Part shown: piece after piece, positions 16,458 through 23,317 of the stretch
Layout of the letters: every line of letters starts with the position of its first letter
How positions within the stretch are numbered: the first letter of the stretch is position 1
Assembly (NCBI GenBank): GCA_002887195.1
Contig: PJAB01000595.1
Coordinates: forward strand, 1-23,317
Origin: Chrysochromulina parva
Taxonomy: Eukaryota; Haptophyta; Prymnesiales; Chrysochromulinaceae
Direction of reading: 5' to 3'
DNA: 23,317 nt
Notes under the pieces: generated by a model
What the model was told of the DNA's origin: nothing
Seen by the model: only the letters and a program-made list of their open reading frames with translations
The model's database searches: none
Program-made: the position numbers and the translations under genes

Positions 16458-17525
16458 ATGCTCGAGGCTGCCAAGCAGGGGGGCCTCGCCGTCACGCTGC
16501 GCGAAGGCCGCACGGCAGCTGCGAGGCGTTGCTGGCTTTGTACCGTGTGCGGCGACACCAACCCCGCGAGCGCCTCGCGGTGCGCGAACCGGGACTGCAA
16601 CCTGGCATTCGCCGTCTCCGGAGTGATTCAGTGCGAGCAGGCCAAGTCAGTCAACCGCAAGCGCAAGGCAGACCACTTGTCGCGCCTCGAGGTGGGTAGC
16701 AAGCGATGCCCGCCTCGTGCTCCCTCTCGCTCCCTCTGCGGACGCTCACGCGCGTATGCCACTCGACTCTTGACCGTATGCCACTCGACTCTTGACCATG
16801 CACAGCTCGATGCATCGCCGATGCGGCGTCGCGTCCGCGCACCGCCGCCGCCGCCGCCGCTGGCGCCATCACTGGCGCCAGGGACCGCCCCCAGCGCTGC
16901 AGGTGCGCATGCTACCGCTGCCTCACCACGCGCGCGCCGCAAGATGCGGCCGCACGCCGTGGTCGAGATCGACATCAGCGACAAAGAGGGGTACGCAGAG
17001 GCACGAGCGGCGGTGACTTGGCAGCGCCTCAACGCATGGGCGAACTCCAAGCAGCGCGTGGTTGTGCGACAGCGAGACCTGAGGCGTCTCTTCGACTTCA
17101 CGACCAAGTTGCTGCTCGTCCGCCGGCGGGTGGACAATGAGCTCATCGGCTGCGCGCTGCTGTGCGAGGCCGGGGGCAACCAGGCGGTGTGCGACTCGCT
17201 CGGCCCTCATGCGAACCCGTCGCTGCCCCAGGTGAAGACGGCGCGCATGTCCTCGTTTGGGCCCATCCGCGAGGCACATATTCGTGCCGGCTTCTCGCGC
17301 GCCGCTGCCGACATCCCCATCGACGAGCTCGTCCTGATCTGCGGCGAGGCTGGCACTGGGGCTGCGGTGATGGCTCACCTCAAGGGGCGTCACCGGCTGC
17401 TCTTCGCCTCAGTAGTCCCTGGCTCCGAGCAGGCGCGCCGCTTCTACGAGAAGCAGTTCGTGCCGCTCAATTTCGAACGGCAGGACGGTGAGTTGCCCTA
17501 CGCTGCATGGCTAGGAAGCGAGTGA
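16458..17525 (+). CDS. RanBP2-type zinc finger / GNAT-like acetyltransferase
   Basis: Exon 1 is probably 16458-16691 and exon 2 starts at 16806. The 114-base intron is phase 0, so reading through it also stays open. A zinc finger WLCTVCGDTNPASASRC with Cys28, 31, 42 and 47 resembles the RanBP2 type, though with four residues between the last cysteines. A Pro/Ala-rich linker follows. The C-terminal part is GNAT-like: ELVLICGEAGTGAAVMAHL resembles the acetyl-CoA loop (motif A), and RLLFASVVPGSEQARRFYEK is the typical motif B strand and helix. Acetyl transfer to a protein or small molecule is inferred; the substrate is unknown. The simple frame ends at 17525, but a strong donor at 17488 offers another C-terminus, listed separately. 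Confidence 0.7.
   Translation: MLEAAKQGGLAVTLREGRTAAARRCWLCTVCGDTNPASASRCANRDCNLAFAVSGVIQCEQAKSVNRKRKADHLSRLEVGSKRCPPRAPSRSLCGRSRAYATRLLTVCHSTLDHAQLDASPMRRRVRAPPPPPPLAPSLAPGTAPSAAGAHATAASPRARRKMRPHAVVEIDISDKEGYAEARAAVTWQRLNAWANSKQRVVVRQRDLRRLFDFTTKLLLVRRRVDNELIGCALLCEAGGNQAVCDSLGPHANPSLPQVKTARMSSFGPIREAHIRAGFSRAAADIPIDELVLICGEAGTGAAVMAHLKGRHRLLFASVVPGSEQARRFYEKQFVPLNFERQDGELPYAAWLGSE
16692..16805 (+). other. Probable in-frame intron with 22-base tandem duplication
   Basis: A donor GAG-GTGGGT and an acceptor GCACAG bound 114 bases (38 codons) with no stop in the coding frame. A 22-base unit is perfectly repeated in tandem at 16753-16774 and 16775-16796, just before the acceptor. Translated, the segment is Arg/Ser/Cys-rich and unlike the domains on either side. 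That favours removal, but retention would only add 38 residues. Confidence 0.55.
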
Positions 17526-17580
17526 ACGAGAGAACTATGGGAGGGGTTACTTATCTCGCGAAGAACCCTTCTTGGCGCAG
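17488..17580 (+). other. Candidate alternative intron in the GNAT gene
   Basis: A strong donor ACG-GTGAGT and an acceptor CTTCTTGGCGCAG define 93 bases that include the TGA at 17523. Removing them joins residue Asp of FERQD to a downstream frame in the right phase. Retaining them ends the protein at 17525. Confidence 0.5.
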
Positions 17581-17826
17581 CGAGGCCCTCTCTTTCGGCG
17601 CGCGGCCCCGAAGGTAGACCATCATCGATACGGATGTACGAGGTGAGCATGGGGGACTCAGTGGACTGCATGGCCGAGGGCGGCACGCGCTGAGCTGACG
17701 CGCAGGGCTCGAGCCCCAGCGCCGCGTGCGGGGCGCCGCTCTCGCCCGACGGCGTCTCCCCGCTCTCCCCCGCGCCCGATCCGCTGACCGAGCCGGTCGC
17801 ACCGCGCGCGCTAAGCGAGGTAATCG
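17581..17826 (+). other. Candidate 3' exons giving a longer GNAT C-terminus
   Basis: Two exon-like blocks, 17581-17642 and 17706-17826, continue the GNAT frame after the candidate intron. They are separated by a 63-base intron with donor GAG-GTGAGC and acceptor GACGCGCAG. The second block ends at a GTAAGC donor (17827). The predicted extension is Pro/Ser-rich (for example GAPLSPDGVSPLSPAPDP), like a disordered tail. All junction phases agree, which is hard to get by chance. The final exon is uncertain: an acceptor at 18104 would end the protein after a few residues. The blocks could also belong to a separate short gene starting with the ATG at 17634. Confidence 0.4.
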
Positions 17827-18428
17827 GTAAGCGCCCGTTACAACTGTACTCTGTAGAAATTTCCCGCCGAATCGCCCGACGGAGCGCGTTTGAGCCCTGG
17901 CTGTCGACGCTGTCGAGCTGTCGAGGCTCCGTCGAGGCGCTGTCGAGGCGCTGTCGAGTCGACTGTCGAGGCGCTGTCGAGGCCTTGCCTGTCGAGCCTG
18001 TCGAGCTCCTGTCGAGTAGCTGTCGAGTATCCTGTCAAGGAGCTGTCGAGTTCCTGTCGAGTTTCCTGTCGAGTTGTCGAGGCCAGGGCTCAAGAGCGCG
18101 TATACAGCCTACAGCGTTGAATGAATCTGAATCTCATGAAGAACGACCTCTTTGCTCTTTGGTCAATTTTTTCACCAGCCGCCGCGAGTCAGAGCTACGT
18201 TCCGGAGCTGGGCCCGCAGGGCATGGAGCGAACGCAAAGCCGTCGCGACCGTCGCGAACACCCCAAGTGCCCAACACATGGCCCACACGACACGGCCGCT
18301 GCATGCGATTCCCGATGATGATGCATACTTTGCACGCCCTCACTGTTCTCACTTGGCGCCCACGCTCACGCACGCCACGTCACGTCGCCGCTCCGCCCCG
18401 CCCCAGCTGCCGCTCGCTTCTCAGCCGC
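17827..18428. other. Non-coding region with minisatellite, 3' of GNAT and AK8-like genes
   Basis: The left half is probably an intron, or the trailing sequence of the GNAT gene, and holds the TGTCGAG minisatellite. The right half (18112-18428) is between the ends of convergent genes and shows no supportable frame: the open plus frame continues antisense through the AK8-like gene, so it carries no weight. Confidence 0.45.
17902..18081. repeat. TGTCGAG minisatellite, about 11-base period
   Basis: Fourteen exact copies of TGTCGAG and several one-base variants occur in 180 bases. Most start 11 or 12 bases apart, with a few at 8, 9 or 15. The four-base spacer varies (GCGC early, TAGC/TTCC later). 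It lies between a GTAAGC donor (17827) and TACAG acceptors (18104, 18111), so it is probably intronic. Confidence 0.9.
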
Positions 18429-19871
18429 TCAGAGGGAAAGGAAGCAAGGGGCGAGCCGCTCGACGAGCTCCCGCTCGGAACGCCTCGCGTCCTCGGTGCG
18501 CAGCATGCCACTGTAGACTTTCAACAGCTTCGGAAGCTCCTTGTTGTACTCGCTCAGCAGCTTCTTGACGACCGCGGGCTTGTGGTTCGGGTGCTGGACC
18601 AGCCGCTCAGCCGTGTCGTAATCCCGGGGCGGTTTGCTCTCGAGGTGGTACACCTCGCCGTCGTAAGGGTCGTACCGGGTCTGCGTGACCGCGGCAAGCG
18701 CATCGTCGTCGCTCAGCTTGAGATGCACCACGTCGCGCAGCCACACCTTCGCCTTCTCGAGCTCCTTGGCATGGCCGGGCGTGGCCGGGAAGCCGACGAG
18801 GACGAAGCCCGAGGTGCGCACGTCCTCCTTGGCAATCCGCTCAAGGATGAGCGGGCCGAGCAGCGGGCGGCCCGCCTCGAGCGGGTTGTTCGGGTGCTCC
18901 ATCGCCGCCTTGGCCTTCTTGTCGCCGCTGAGGGCCGCCGAGTGCAGGAGCTCAACGGCCGACACGAGCTTGGCGCCGTACCGCAGGGCGAGGGCGGCGC
19001 CGAGCGCCTCCGCATTGGAGCCGGGCCCACCCAGCAGGCACACGCGCGCGGCGCCGCGGGGCGCGCGGGAGGGCATGTAAGGCGACACGAGCGGCAACGC
19101 GCGCTCGAGGATCGCGTCGACACCACCCGCCTCGTCGCCGTTGAGCTCCGCAAGCACCTTGCTGAAGCACGGGAGCACGCCGCTCATGTGCTGCCGGTAG
19201 GCGGCCAAGCGCTCTGCCACATGCGGGGGCATGTCCTCGCCGCGCTGGACCAGCCGGTTCGCTACCTCGCCGTTCGGGGGCGGTGCGTCCTGCAGGTGGT
19301 ATACCTTGTTCTCTACCGGATCGACGCGCCGCCCCGTCAGCCGGCGCGTCACCTCTGCATCACTCAGCGCCAGGTGGATGAAGCGCGTCGGCAGAAGGCC
19401 GGCGGTGCACATCGCGCGCGCCTGCGTGGCGGTGCTCGGGTACCCCTCGAGCACCCAGCCGGTGGACCGGCAGTCGCCGCTCGTCAGCTTCTCCTTGAGC
19501 ATTTCGAGCATGACCGCATCGGGCACCTCCTTGCCGCTGTCGATGAGGGCCTTGGCCTCGACAGCCGGCTTAAAGTTGAGCCGCGCGAGCTCGCGCACAA
19601 CGTCGGAGGCGATGACGTGCACCATACCCTTCTTGGAAGCGAGCAGCTCGCACACCGAGCGCGCCTGTGCGCCCGGCGGGCCGGCGATCACAACCTTGGG
19701 CACGGGCTCGCGCTTGAGAGACGTGATCAGATGTGAGAGCGGGTCGGAAGGCCTTGCGACGAGCACGTCCTGCAGCAGCGACTCGAACAGCTGAAACACC
19801 TTGTGCCGTTCCACGTACGTGGCCGCGTCCTCGAGCGCCGCGCGGGCAGGTGTCAGGTCCTCTGACGCCAT
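18429..19871 (-). CDS. Adenylate kinase 8-like protein, both kinase sites degenerate
   Basis: A single exon of 480 residues from the ATG at 19871, close to the usual AK8 length. Residues 18-52 form a DPY30/RIIa-like docking helix pair (ERHKVFQLFESLLQDVLVAR then PSDPL), as at the AK8 N-terminus. Two adenylate kinase-like domains follow (about 58-260 and 275-455), each with its LID remnant: GRRVDP..YH at 180-192 and TRYDP..YH at 398-409. In both, the P-loop has lost its lysine (GPPGAQARS at 64-72; GGPGSNAEA at 281-289). The DGFPR-type motif is also changed, to LEGYPS and LVGFPA. Phosphotransfer is therefore unlikely. AK8 is known as a ciliary protein, so a structural or docking role in the flagellum is inferred. 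Confidence 0.88.
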   Translation of the reverse strand: MASEDLTPARAALEDAATYVERHKVFQLFESLLQDVLVARPSDPLSHLITSLKREPVPKVVIAGPPGAQARSVCELLASKKGMVHVIASDVVRELARLNFKPAVEAKALIDSGKEVPDAVMLEMLKEKLTSGDCRSTGWVLEGYPSTATQARAMCTAGLLPTRFIHLALSDAEVTRRLTGRRVDPVENKVYHLQDAPPPNGEVANRLVQRGEDMPPHVAERLAAYRQHMSGVLPCFSKVLAELNGDEAGGVDAILERALPLVSPYMPSRAPRGAARVCLLGGPGSNAEALGAALALRYGAKLVSAVELLHSAALSGDKKAKAAMEHPNNPLEAGRPLLGPLILERIAKEDVRTSGFVLVGFPATPGHAKELEKAKVWLRDVVHLKLSDDDALAAVTQTRYDPYDGEVYHLESKPPRDYDTAERLVQHPNHKPAVVKKLLSEYNKELPKLLKVYSGMLRTEDARRSERELVERLAPCFLSL

Positions 19872-20019
19872 TCGCAACGACGCCGCGGGCGTTTCTAAAA
19901 ACGCTCATTTAGTGCCTTCTGAATCATGAGATGTTTGACGACGGTGCTGAGACGGCTGTTGTTCGATATGTCCACAACTGGCGATTCGTCACCCTTCGCT
20001 CGTCGCGGAGAATCCCCTC
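19872..20019. promoter_or_regulatory. Divergent promoter between AK8-like and ClpR genes
   Basis: The 148 bases between the two ATGs must contain both promoters. The part next to the AK8-like start is AT-richer (TTTCTAAAAACGC). No specific element is recognised. Confidence 0.35.
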
Positions 20020-20927
20020 ATGCGCGTGCACGTCTTGCTCGCGGCGGCCCTCTGCGGGCTGCCACTACTGGGAGCGTGGCAGGCGGGCGTGCGCCCTATT
20101 ACCGCGGCGGCCACTGCGGCCCGCAGCAGATGCCCGCTTGCGCTGCAGTCGGGAGCGCCAGGAGGCGGCGGGGTGCGCTCGCATTTCCTCCCAACACTCC
20201 TTTGCGCATCGCCTGCCCTCTTGTCCTGTTGCCTGAGCAAACCACCCAGTGACCCGGCGCGCTGTGATACTGGCTGCAGATGGTCGACGGCGCACGCATC
20301 GGTCCGCCACCGGACCTTCCGTCGCTGCTCCTCAACAACCGCATCGTCTACCTTGGAATGCCGATCGTGCCGCAGGTGACGGAGCTCATCATCGCTGAGC
20401 TGCTCTTCCTGCAGTACGACTCGACTGAGAAGCCGATCTTGATGTACATAAACTCGCCTGGCGTCGAGACTTCCGAGGGCCAGCCTGTCGGATTCGAGAC
20501 AGAGGCCTTTGCGATCGCTGACACGATGAACTACGCCGCGCCACCCATCCACACGGTGCTCGTGGGCAAGGCGTACGGGCTTGCAGCGATGCTGCTCGCC
20601 AACGGCGAGAAGGGCGAGCGCTCTGCACTGCCGTATGGTACGGTAATGCTCTCGCAGCCGCGCGGCGGCGGCGCGCGAGGCCAGGCGTCCGACATTGCGA
20701 TCAAGGCGCGTGAGATCCTCACGAATCGGAGGGTGGCGCTCGAGATCATGTCGAAGGCGACTGGGGTCTCCATCGAGCAGCTCACAGAGGACACGAACCG
20801 CGTCAAATACATGGACGCACAGCAGGCTCTCGAGTACGGCATCGTCGATAAGATCGTCAAGAAGACCCAAGGCGTGAACGACGTGAACAAGGCCACGATG
20901 AGCAGCCTCTCCCGTGGCCTCGGCTAA
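20020..20927 (+). CDS. clpR: Plastid ClpR-type (non-catalytic) Clp protease subunit
   Basis: Exon 1 is 20020-20172 and exon 2 is 20280-20927, giving 266 residues. The intron is phase 0. Exon 1 encodes a signal peptide (MRVHVLLAAALCGLPLLGA) followed by WQAGVRP and a Ser/Arg/Ala-rich stretch. This is the bipartite leader of secondary plastids, with Trp at the position usually held by an aromatic residue. Exon 2 is a ClpP-fold domain: YINSPG, the long insert before FETEAFAIADTM, and GGGARGQASDIAIKAREI. The triad is lost: the Ser position is Gly151 (KAYGLAAML), the His position is Ser176 (VMLSQP) and the Asp position is probably Val226 (NRVKY). That is the state of ClpR subunits, and the EAFAI region most resembles plant ClpR4. 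It should sit in the stromal Clp ring as a structural subunit. Confidence 0.9.
20173..20279 (+). other. Intron of the ClpR gene
   Basis: A 107-base intron with donor GGG-GTGCGC and acceptor CTGGCTGCAG, rich in pyrimidines along its middle. It separates the targeting leader from the mature ClpP fold, and both reading frames join in phase 0. Confidence 0.8.
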
Positions 20928-21358
20928 GCCGCACGCGAGTGCCGTCCTCTTCTTTCGTAATCATATTGCGGCGGGTATATCTCGCTCGGACGCTCGGACG
21001 CGCAAGACCGGCGCCGTCCTACTGACGCATGATGAAGCAGTGATGACGGCGAGAAAATCGAGGCAGTGTAAATTTGTACTCACGACGGCGAACTTCCTTC
21101 ATAATTATAGATCTTAAATTGATCCGATCCACCTGTCGCATACAACCGTACTCCTGAACTCCTCTCCACGAGCTCCCACAAGCCTCCAATACCAATTGCT
21201 CCTCTGCACATCTTCGATCTTGGATGGTTGGATATTCATTTCCCCATATTTGAGATATGCCGACGTTTCTCATCGAACGATGGGCTCAGTTCTCCCACCA
21301 CAAGTTCAGGGGAGGTTGACAGCCAGTTCACACCGGCTTTTGATCAACCCTAGCGATC
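20928..21358. other. Lower-GC intergenic region
   Basis: 431 bases between the ClpR stop and the next start, without a convincing frame. From about 21050 to 21300 the sequence is clearly AT-richer than the rest of the window (for example TAATTATAGATCTTAAATTG), and probably holds the promoter of the gene at 21359. Confidence 0.45.
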
Positions 21359-21739
21359 ATGGGCATCTTTCAGAGCACGTCAGCGACCATGGTGCCTTCG
21401 TTCATGCTTTGCGACGGGCACTTTGTACTCATTGAGAACAGCGTTGCGCCGAAGCTCTCCTCGTGGTGTGGATGGATAAGATTTGAGGGACACGGTGCCT
21501 ATGTAATCCGGAAAGTGGAATCTAGTGTAGTGGAACTTGTGGGCCAGTGGAGCATTGTTGACGACTCTACCGTCATGCTAAGCAAGCCCGCCGGTGCGGA
21601 GGCGAAGGTGTTGATGATCCGGGAAGGCCCTGATGTTGACACGCTGTTTGTGTCCATCGAGGACGACAATGGGCCTGCTGCCACATTCACGTTCGTGCCT
21701 GAGGAGGAAGGGGATGGCCCTATGGGACACAGGCACTAG
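21359..21739 (+). CDS. Small orphan protein, possibly N-myristoylated
   Basis: A single exon of 126 residues starting MGIFQSTS. Gly2 with Ser6 fits the eukaryotic N-myristoylation pattern. The rest alternates short beta-type stretches (HFVLIENSV, YVIRKVESSVVELVGQW, KVLMIREG, LFVSIEDD), suggesting an all-beta fold of lipocalin-like size, and ends in an acidic tail (PEEEGDG). There is no membrane helix and no recognised family. Its base composition is lower in GC than its neighbours, and codons ending in A or T are common. The ATG sits in a 16-base context identical to that of the prolyl hydroxylase gene. Coding status is likely from frame length, start context and sequence complexity. Confidence 0.6.
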   Translation: MGIFQSTSATMVPSFMLCDGHFVLIENSVAPKLSSWCGWIRFEGHGAYVIRKVESSVVELVGQWSIVDDSTVMLSKPAGAEAKVLMIREGPDVDTLFVSIEDDNGPAATFTFVPEEEGDGPMGHRH

Positions 21740-22291
21740 GCAGCCCGGTAGCCATTAAGCATGCACGAAAACGACACAAATATCTATCATCCTTTTGCTG
21801 TCGTGTGTGCACAGGCTACAGCAGCGGTGTGCGCGTGAGCGCTGCGCGACGTCGGCTCTGGCCGCGCTCCCCGCACCCCGGCTCCGGCGCTCGCCGCGTG
21901 CGCGTCGGCCGTGCGGTGGGCCGCCTGTCCCGGTGCAGCGAGATGCGATGCGCGGCGGGGCTGACACCCCTCGCCCGCTCTGGCAGGCCCGTGCGGCTGC
22001 GGGTCGTCCCGTGTCGCCACTGTGCCGTGACGCGTGAGGCCTGCGCCTGCGGCCGCGCATTCCAAGGGCGCATTCCCCTAGCGCATTCGCCATACCGAAA
22101 TTCGCTCCGTCGCTTTACTATCGCATAGTAACATCCTGCATGGAGCATGCTGCATCCCCACCTTGTCGCTTGTGGGAAGGACTTTGGAGCCGTCGGATAG
22201 TTCTCGAGGCACGAGGAACGTGAAAAGCCGACGCTCGCCTCGGCGCCTCGACCCTTTACGTGGCCTTGCGTGCAGCGGCAGCCGAAGGCGA
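21740..22291. other. Intergenic region with GC-rich block
   Basis: 552 bases between the orphan gene and uL24m. The block 21830-22070 is highly GC-rich and open in several frames, which is expected by composition. One plus frame ends with a zinc-ribbon-like pattern, listed separately. A pyrimidine-rich acceptor-like sequence ends at 21811. Confidence 0.4.
21943..22128 (+). other. Candidate small exon with zinc-ribbon pattern
   Basis: A plus frame from ATG 21943 to TAG 22128 contains PCRHCAVTREACACGRAF, a CxxC...CxCGxxF arrangement as in UPF0547-like zinc ribbons. The frame is open upstream to an acceptor-like CAG at 21811. High GC makes such frames common, so this stays tentative. Confidence 0.2.
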
Positions 22292-22996
22292 ATGCTGACC
22301 CTGGCGGCAGCCCTCGCTCGACCCATCACCGCACCTCATGGCGCGCGATTGATGACCAGCTGGCGGCTGGCAGCGCTCAAGAGTCGCCCACGCCGTCCGA
22401 AACCGAGCCGCACTAAGCCCGAGCTTCCGCTGCACGAGTGGCTTATCAAAAAGCACGATGTAGTTGAGGTCAATCAAGGGACTGACGAGGGACGGCGTGG
22501 GCGGGTGGTCGACCGCCAGTGGCGCGAAAACACGCTTTGCGTTGAGGGCGTGAATCTTAAGACCTCCGAAGAGATAGACCCTGATTCGGCCAGCCTCTTC
22601 AATCCAGGGTTTATGACCAAGGAGCAACCGCAGCCCTTGCACATGTCGCACGTGTCGCTCATCGACCCGACAACAGACAAACGTGCGGATGCCGTGGCGT
22701 GGCGCAAACGGGACGGCCGGATGGCGCGGATCTCGCTCGTGACCAGGGCAATCATTCCGCTGCCCACCCGGCCGCCGGAAGACGGTCTGCGGCCCAAGCA
22801 ATATGCCGAGACAACACGGCGCAAGGACGTGCTCGAGGTGACATACGTCCCAATGCCCGAATACTCGATGCGCCGTGCGAAGCAGGCAGAGCGGCAGCAG
22901 AGGTTGCAGGGGCCGGTCGGCGGTGCAGAGGTGACGGGAGGTGCGAGCGCTACATCCCATGGGTCAGAGGGCAGAGAGCTCAAGTCGGCACAATAA
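22292..22996 (+). CDS. Mitochondrial large-subunit ribosomal protein uL24
   Basis: A single exon of 234 residues from the first ATG at 22292; the frame upstream begins only with a TTG at 22163. Residues 1-45 are rich in Arg, Ala, Leu and Pro without acidic residues, as in a mitochondrial presequence. The KOW motif covers about 54-82 (KKHDVVEVNQGTDEGRRGRV), followed by VEGVNLK. The later MSHVSLIDPTTDKRADAVAW and GRMARISLVTR segments match the C-terminal half of bacterial/organellar L24 (HVSNVMLVDP..GK type). It binds 23S-type rRNA and starts large-subunit assembly. The C-terminal tail is longer than in bacteria. Mitochondrial rather than plastid location is inferred from the leader, which lacks a signal peptide. 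Confidence 0.85.
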   Translation: MLTLAAALARPITAPHGARLMTSWRLAALKSRPRRPKPSRTKPELPLHEWLIKKHDVVEVNQGTDEGRRGRVVDRQWRENTLCVEGVNLKTSEEIDPDSASLFNPGFMTKEQPQPLHMSHVSLIDPTTDKRADAVAWRKRDGRMARISLVTRAIIPLPTRPPEDGLRPKQYAETTRRKDVLEVTYVPMPEYSMRRAKQAERQQRLQGPVGGAEVTGGASATSHGSEGRELKSAQ

Positions 22997-23317
22997 TGGA
23001 TGCTCACACTCTGGTTCCGAGACCGAGATCCTGCAGAGCTACATCGAAGCACTCGAGCGCTTCGCTGTCGGCTCCCTCTGCCGGCCTCCTTCGCTCGCGC
23101 GCGTGCGCTTGCGCTGACTTGCGCAAGGCGCTGCGCCCCGACCCGCTCGGCGCGCGCAACCGCGCAACCATCGGCGAGACGGCGACGGCGCCGCCACCGG
23201 CAGCCGAGCCCAACGCGGCTGCCGCGGGCTCGCCCCCAGCCCCGAGCGTGGCAGCCAGCTTGCCCGAGAGCACACTCGTTGGGCGCGGCGGCTTTGGCAA
23301 GGCGGCCGTCGCGAGGA
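22996..23317 (+). CDS. Probable protein kinase, N-terminal fragment, runs off right edge
   Basis: A frame is open from the ATG at 22996 (overlapping the uL24 stop as TAATG) to the window end, at least 107 residues. After an Ala/Pro-rich linker it ends STLVGRGGFGKAAVAR, which matches the glycine-rich ATP loop of protein kinases (GxGxxG, then A-x-R/K). The real start is uncertain: a different frame at 23016-23085 (SETEILQSYIEALERF) also looks coding, so an intron with acceptor near 23125 is possible. The kinase call rests on one motif at the edge. Confidence 0.45.
   Translation, partial: MDAHTLVPRPRSCRATSKHSSASLSAPSAGLLRSRACACADLRKALRPDPLGARNRATIGETATAPPPAAEPNAAAAGSPPAPSVAASLPESTLVGRGGFGKAAVAR

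Noticed and set aside
17551..18093. Minus-strand frame of 180 codons through the minisatellite
   Set aside because: Most of its length is the repeat translated as Leu-Asp-Ser type runs; the start is not supported and plus-strand splice sites explain the region better.
17985..19736. Plus-strand frame of 583 codons
   Set aside because: It begins with TTG inside the minisatellite and then runs antisense to the clearly recognised AK8-like gene. GC-rich coding often leaves the opposite strand open.
21755..22093. Minus-strand frame of 112 codons with an ATG
   Set aside because: Arg/Ala/Gly-rich with no domain; the GC-rich block is open in several frames at once.
1..23317. tRNA, rRNA, CRISPR arrays, insertion sequences
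   Set aside because: No B-box-like GTTCGA pattern in a foldable setting, no rRNA motifs, no spaced repeats of the CRISPR kind, and no transposase or reverse transcriptase motifs were seen on either strand.

Overview
This is a compact, GC-rich piece of nuclear DNA from a eukaryotic alga. The evidence is: short GT-AG introns; eukaryote-only proteins (adenylate kinase 8-like, RanBP2-type zinc finger, animal/algal-style prolyl 4-hydroxylase with ShKT modules, a mitochondrial uL24 with a presequence); and a plastid ClpR-type subunit whose N-terminus reads as a signal peptide followed by a transit peptide. That bipartite leader, with an aromatic residue at the likely cleavage point, suggests a red-lineage secondary plastid. 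The base composition, repeat-bearing introns and AK8-like (cilium-associated) protein fit a haptophyte best. A stramenopile cannot be excluded from the sequence alone.

Layout, left to right: an unrecognised partial gene (minus, runs off the left edge); a membrane protein with a degenerate AAA+/torsin-like lumenal domain (plus); a coiled-coil proline-rich protein and a class 3 lipase (both minus); a two-exon EF-hand protein (plus); a long non-coding stretch with G-runs; a large SH3-like/EF-hand protein (minus), head-to-head with a possible 71-residue membrane microprotein; a membrane-anchored ShKT/prolyl 4-hydroxylase (plus); a three-enzyme fusion that would make p-aminobenzoate from chorismate in one chain (minus); a RanBP2-zinc-finger/GNAT protein with alternative 3' exons and a minisatellite (plus); an adenylate kinase 8-like protein with both active sites destroyed (minus); a plastid ClpR subunit (plus); a small low-GC orphan (plus); mitochondrial uL24 (plus); and the start of a probable protein kinase at the right edge (plus).

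The first eleven recognised genes almost alternate in strand. This gives short divergent promoters (about 116 to 510 bases) and convergent tails (about 470 to 1140 bases). The genes do not form one pathway. The shared themes are organelle function (plastid ClpR, mitochondrial uL24, folate precursor synthesis), calcium-binding/cytoskeletal proteins, and two 'dead enzyme' scaffolds (AK8-like and ClpR).

The observations most worth checking are the PabA-PabB-PabC triple fusion, the doubly inactivated AK8-like protein, the alternative C-terminus and 11-base minisatellite of the GNAT gene, an snRNA-like folded element near 3155-3357, and the possible small membrane protein that starts on the same CATG as its divergent neighbour. 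Start codons were taken as ATG only. Several longer reading frames that begin at GTG or TTG were shortened accordingly.
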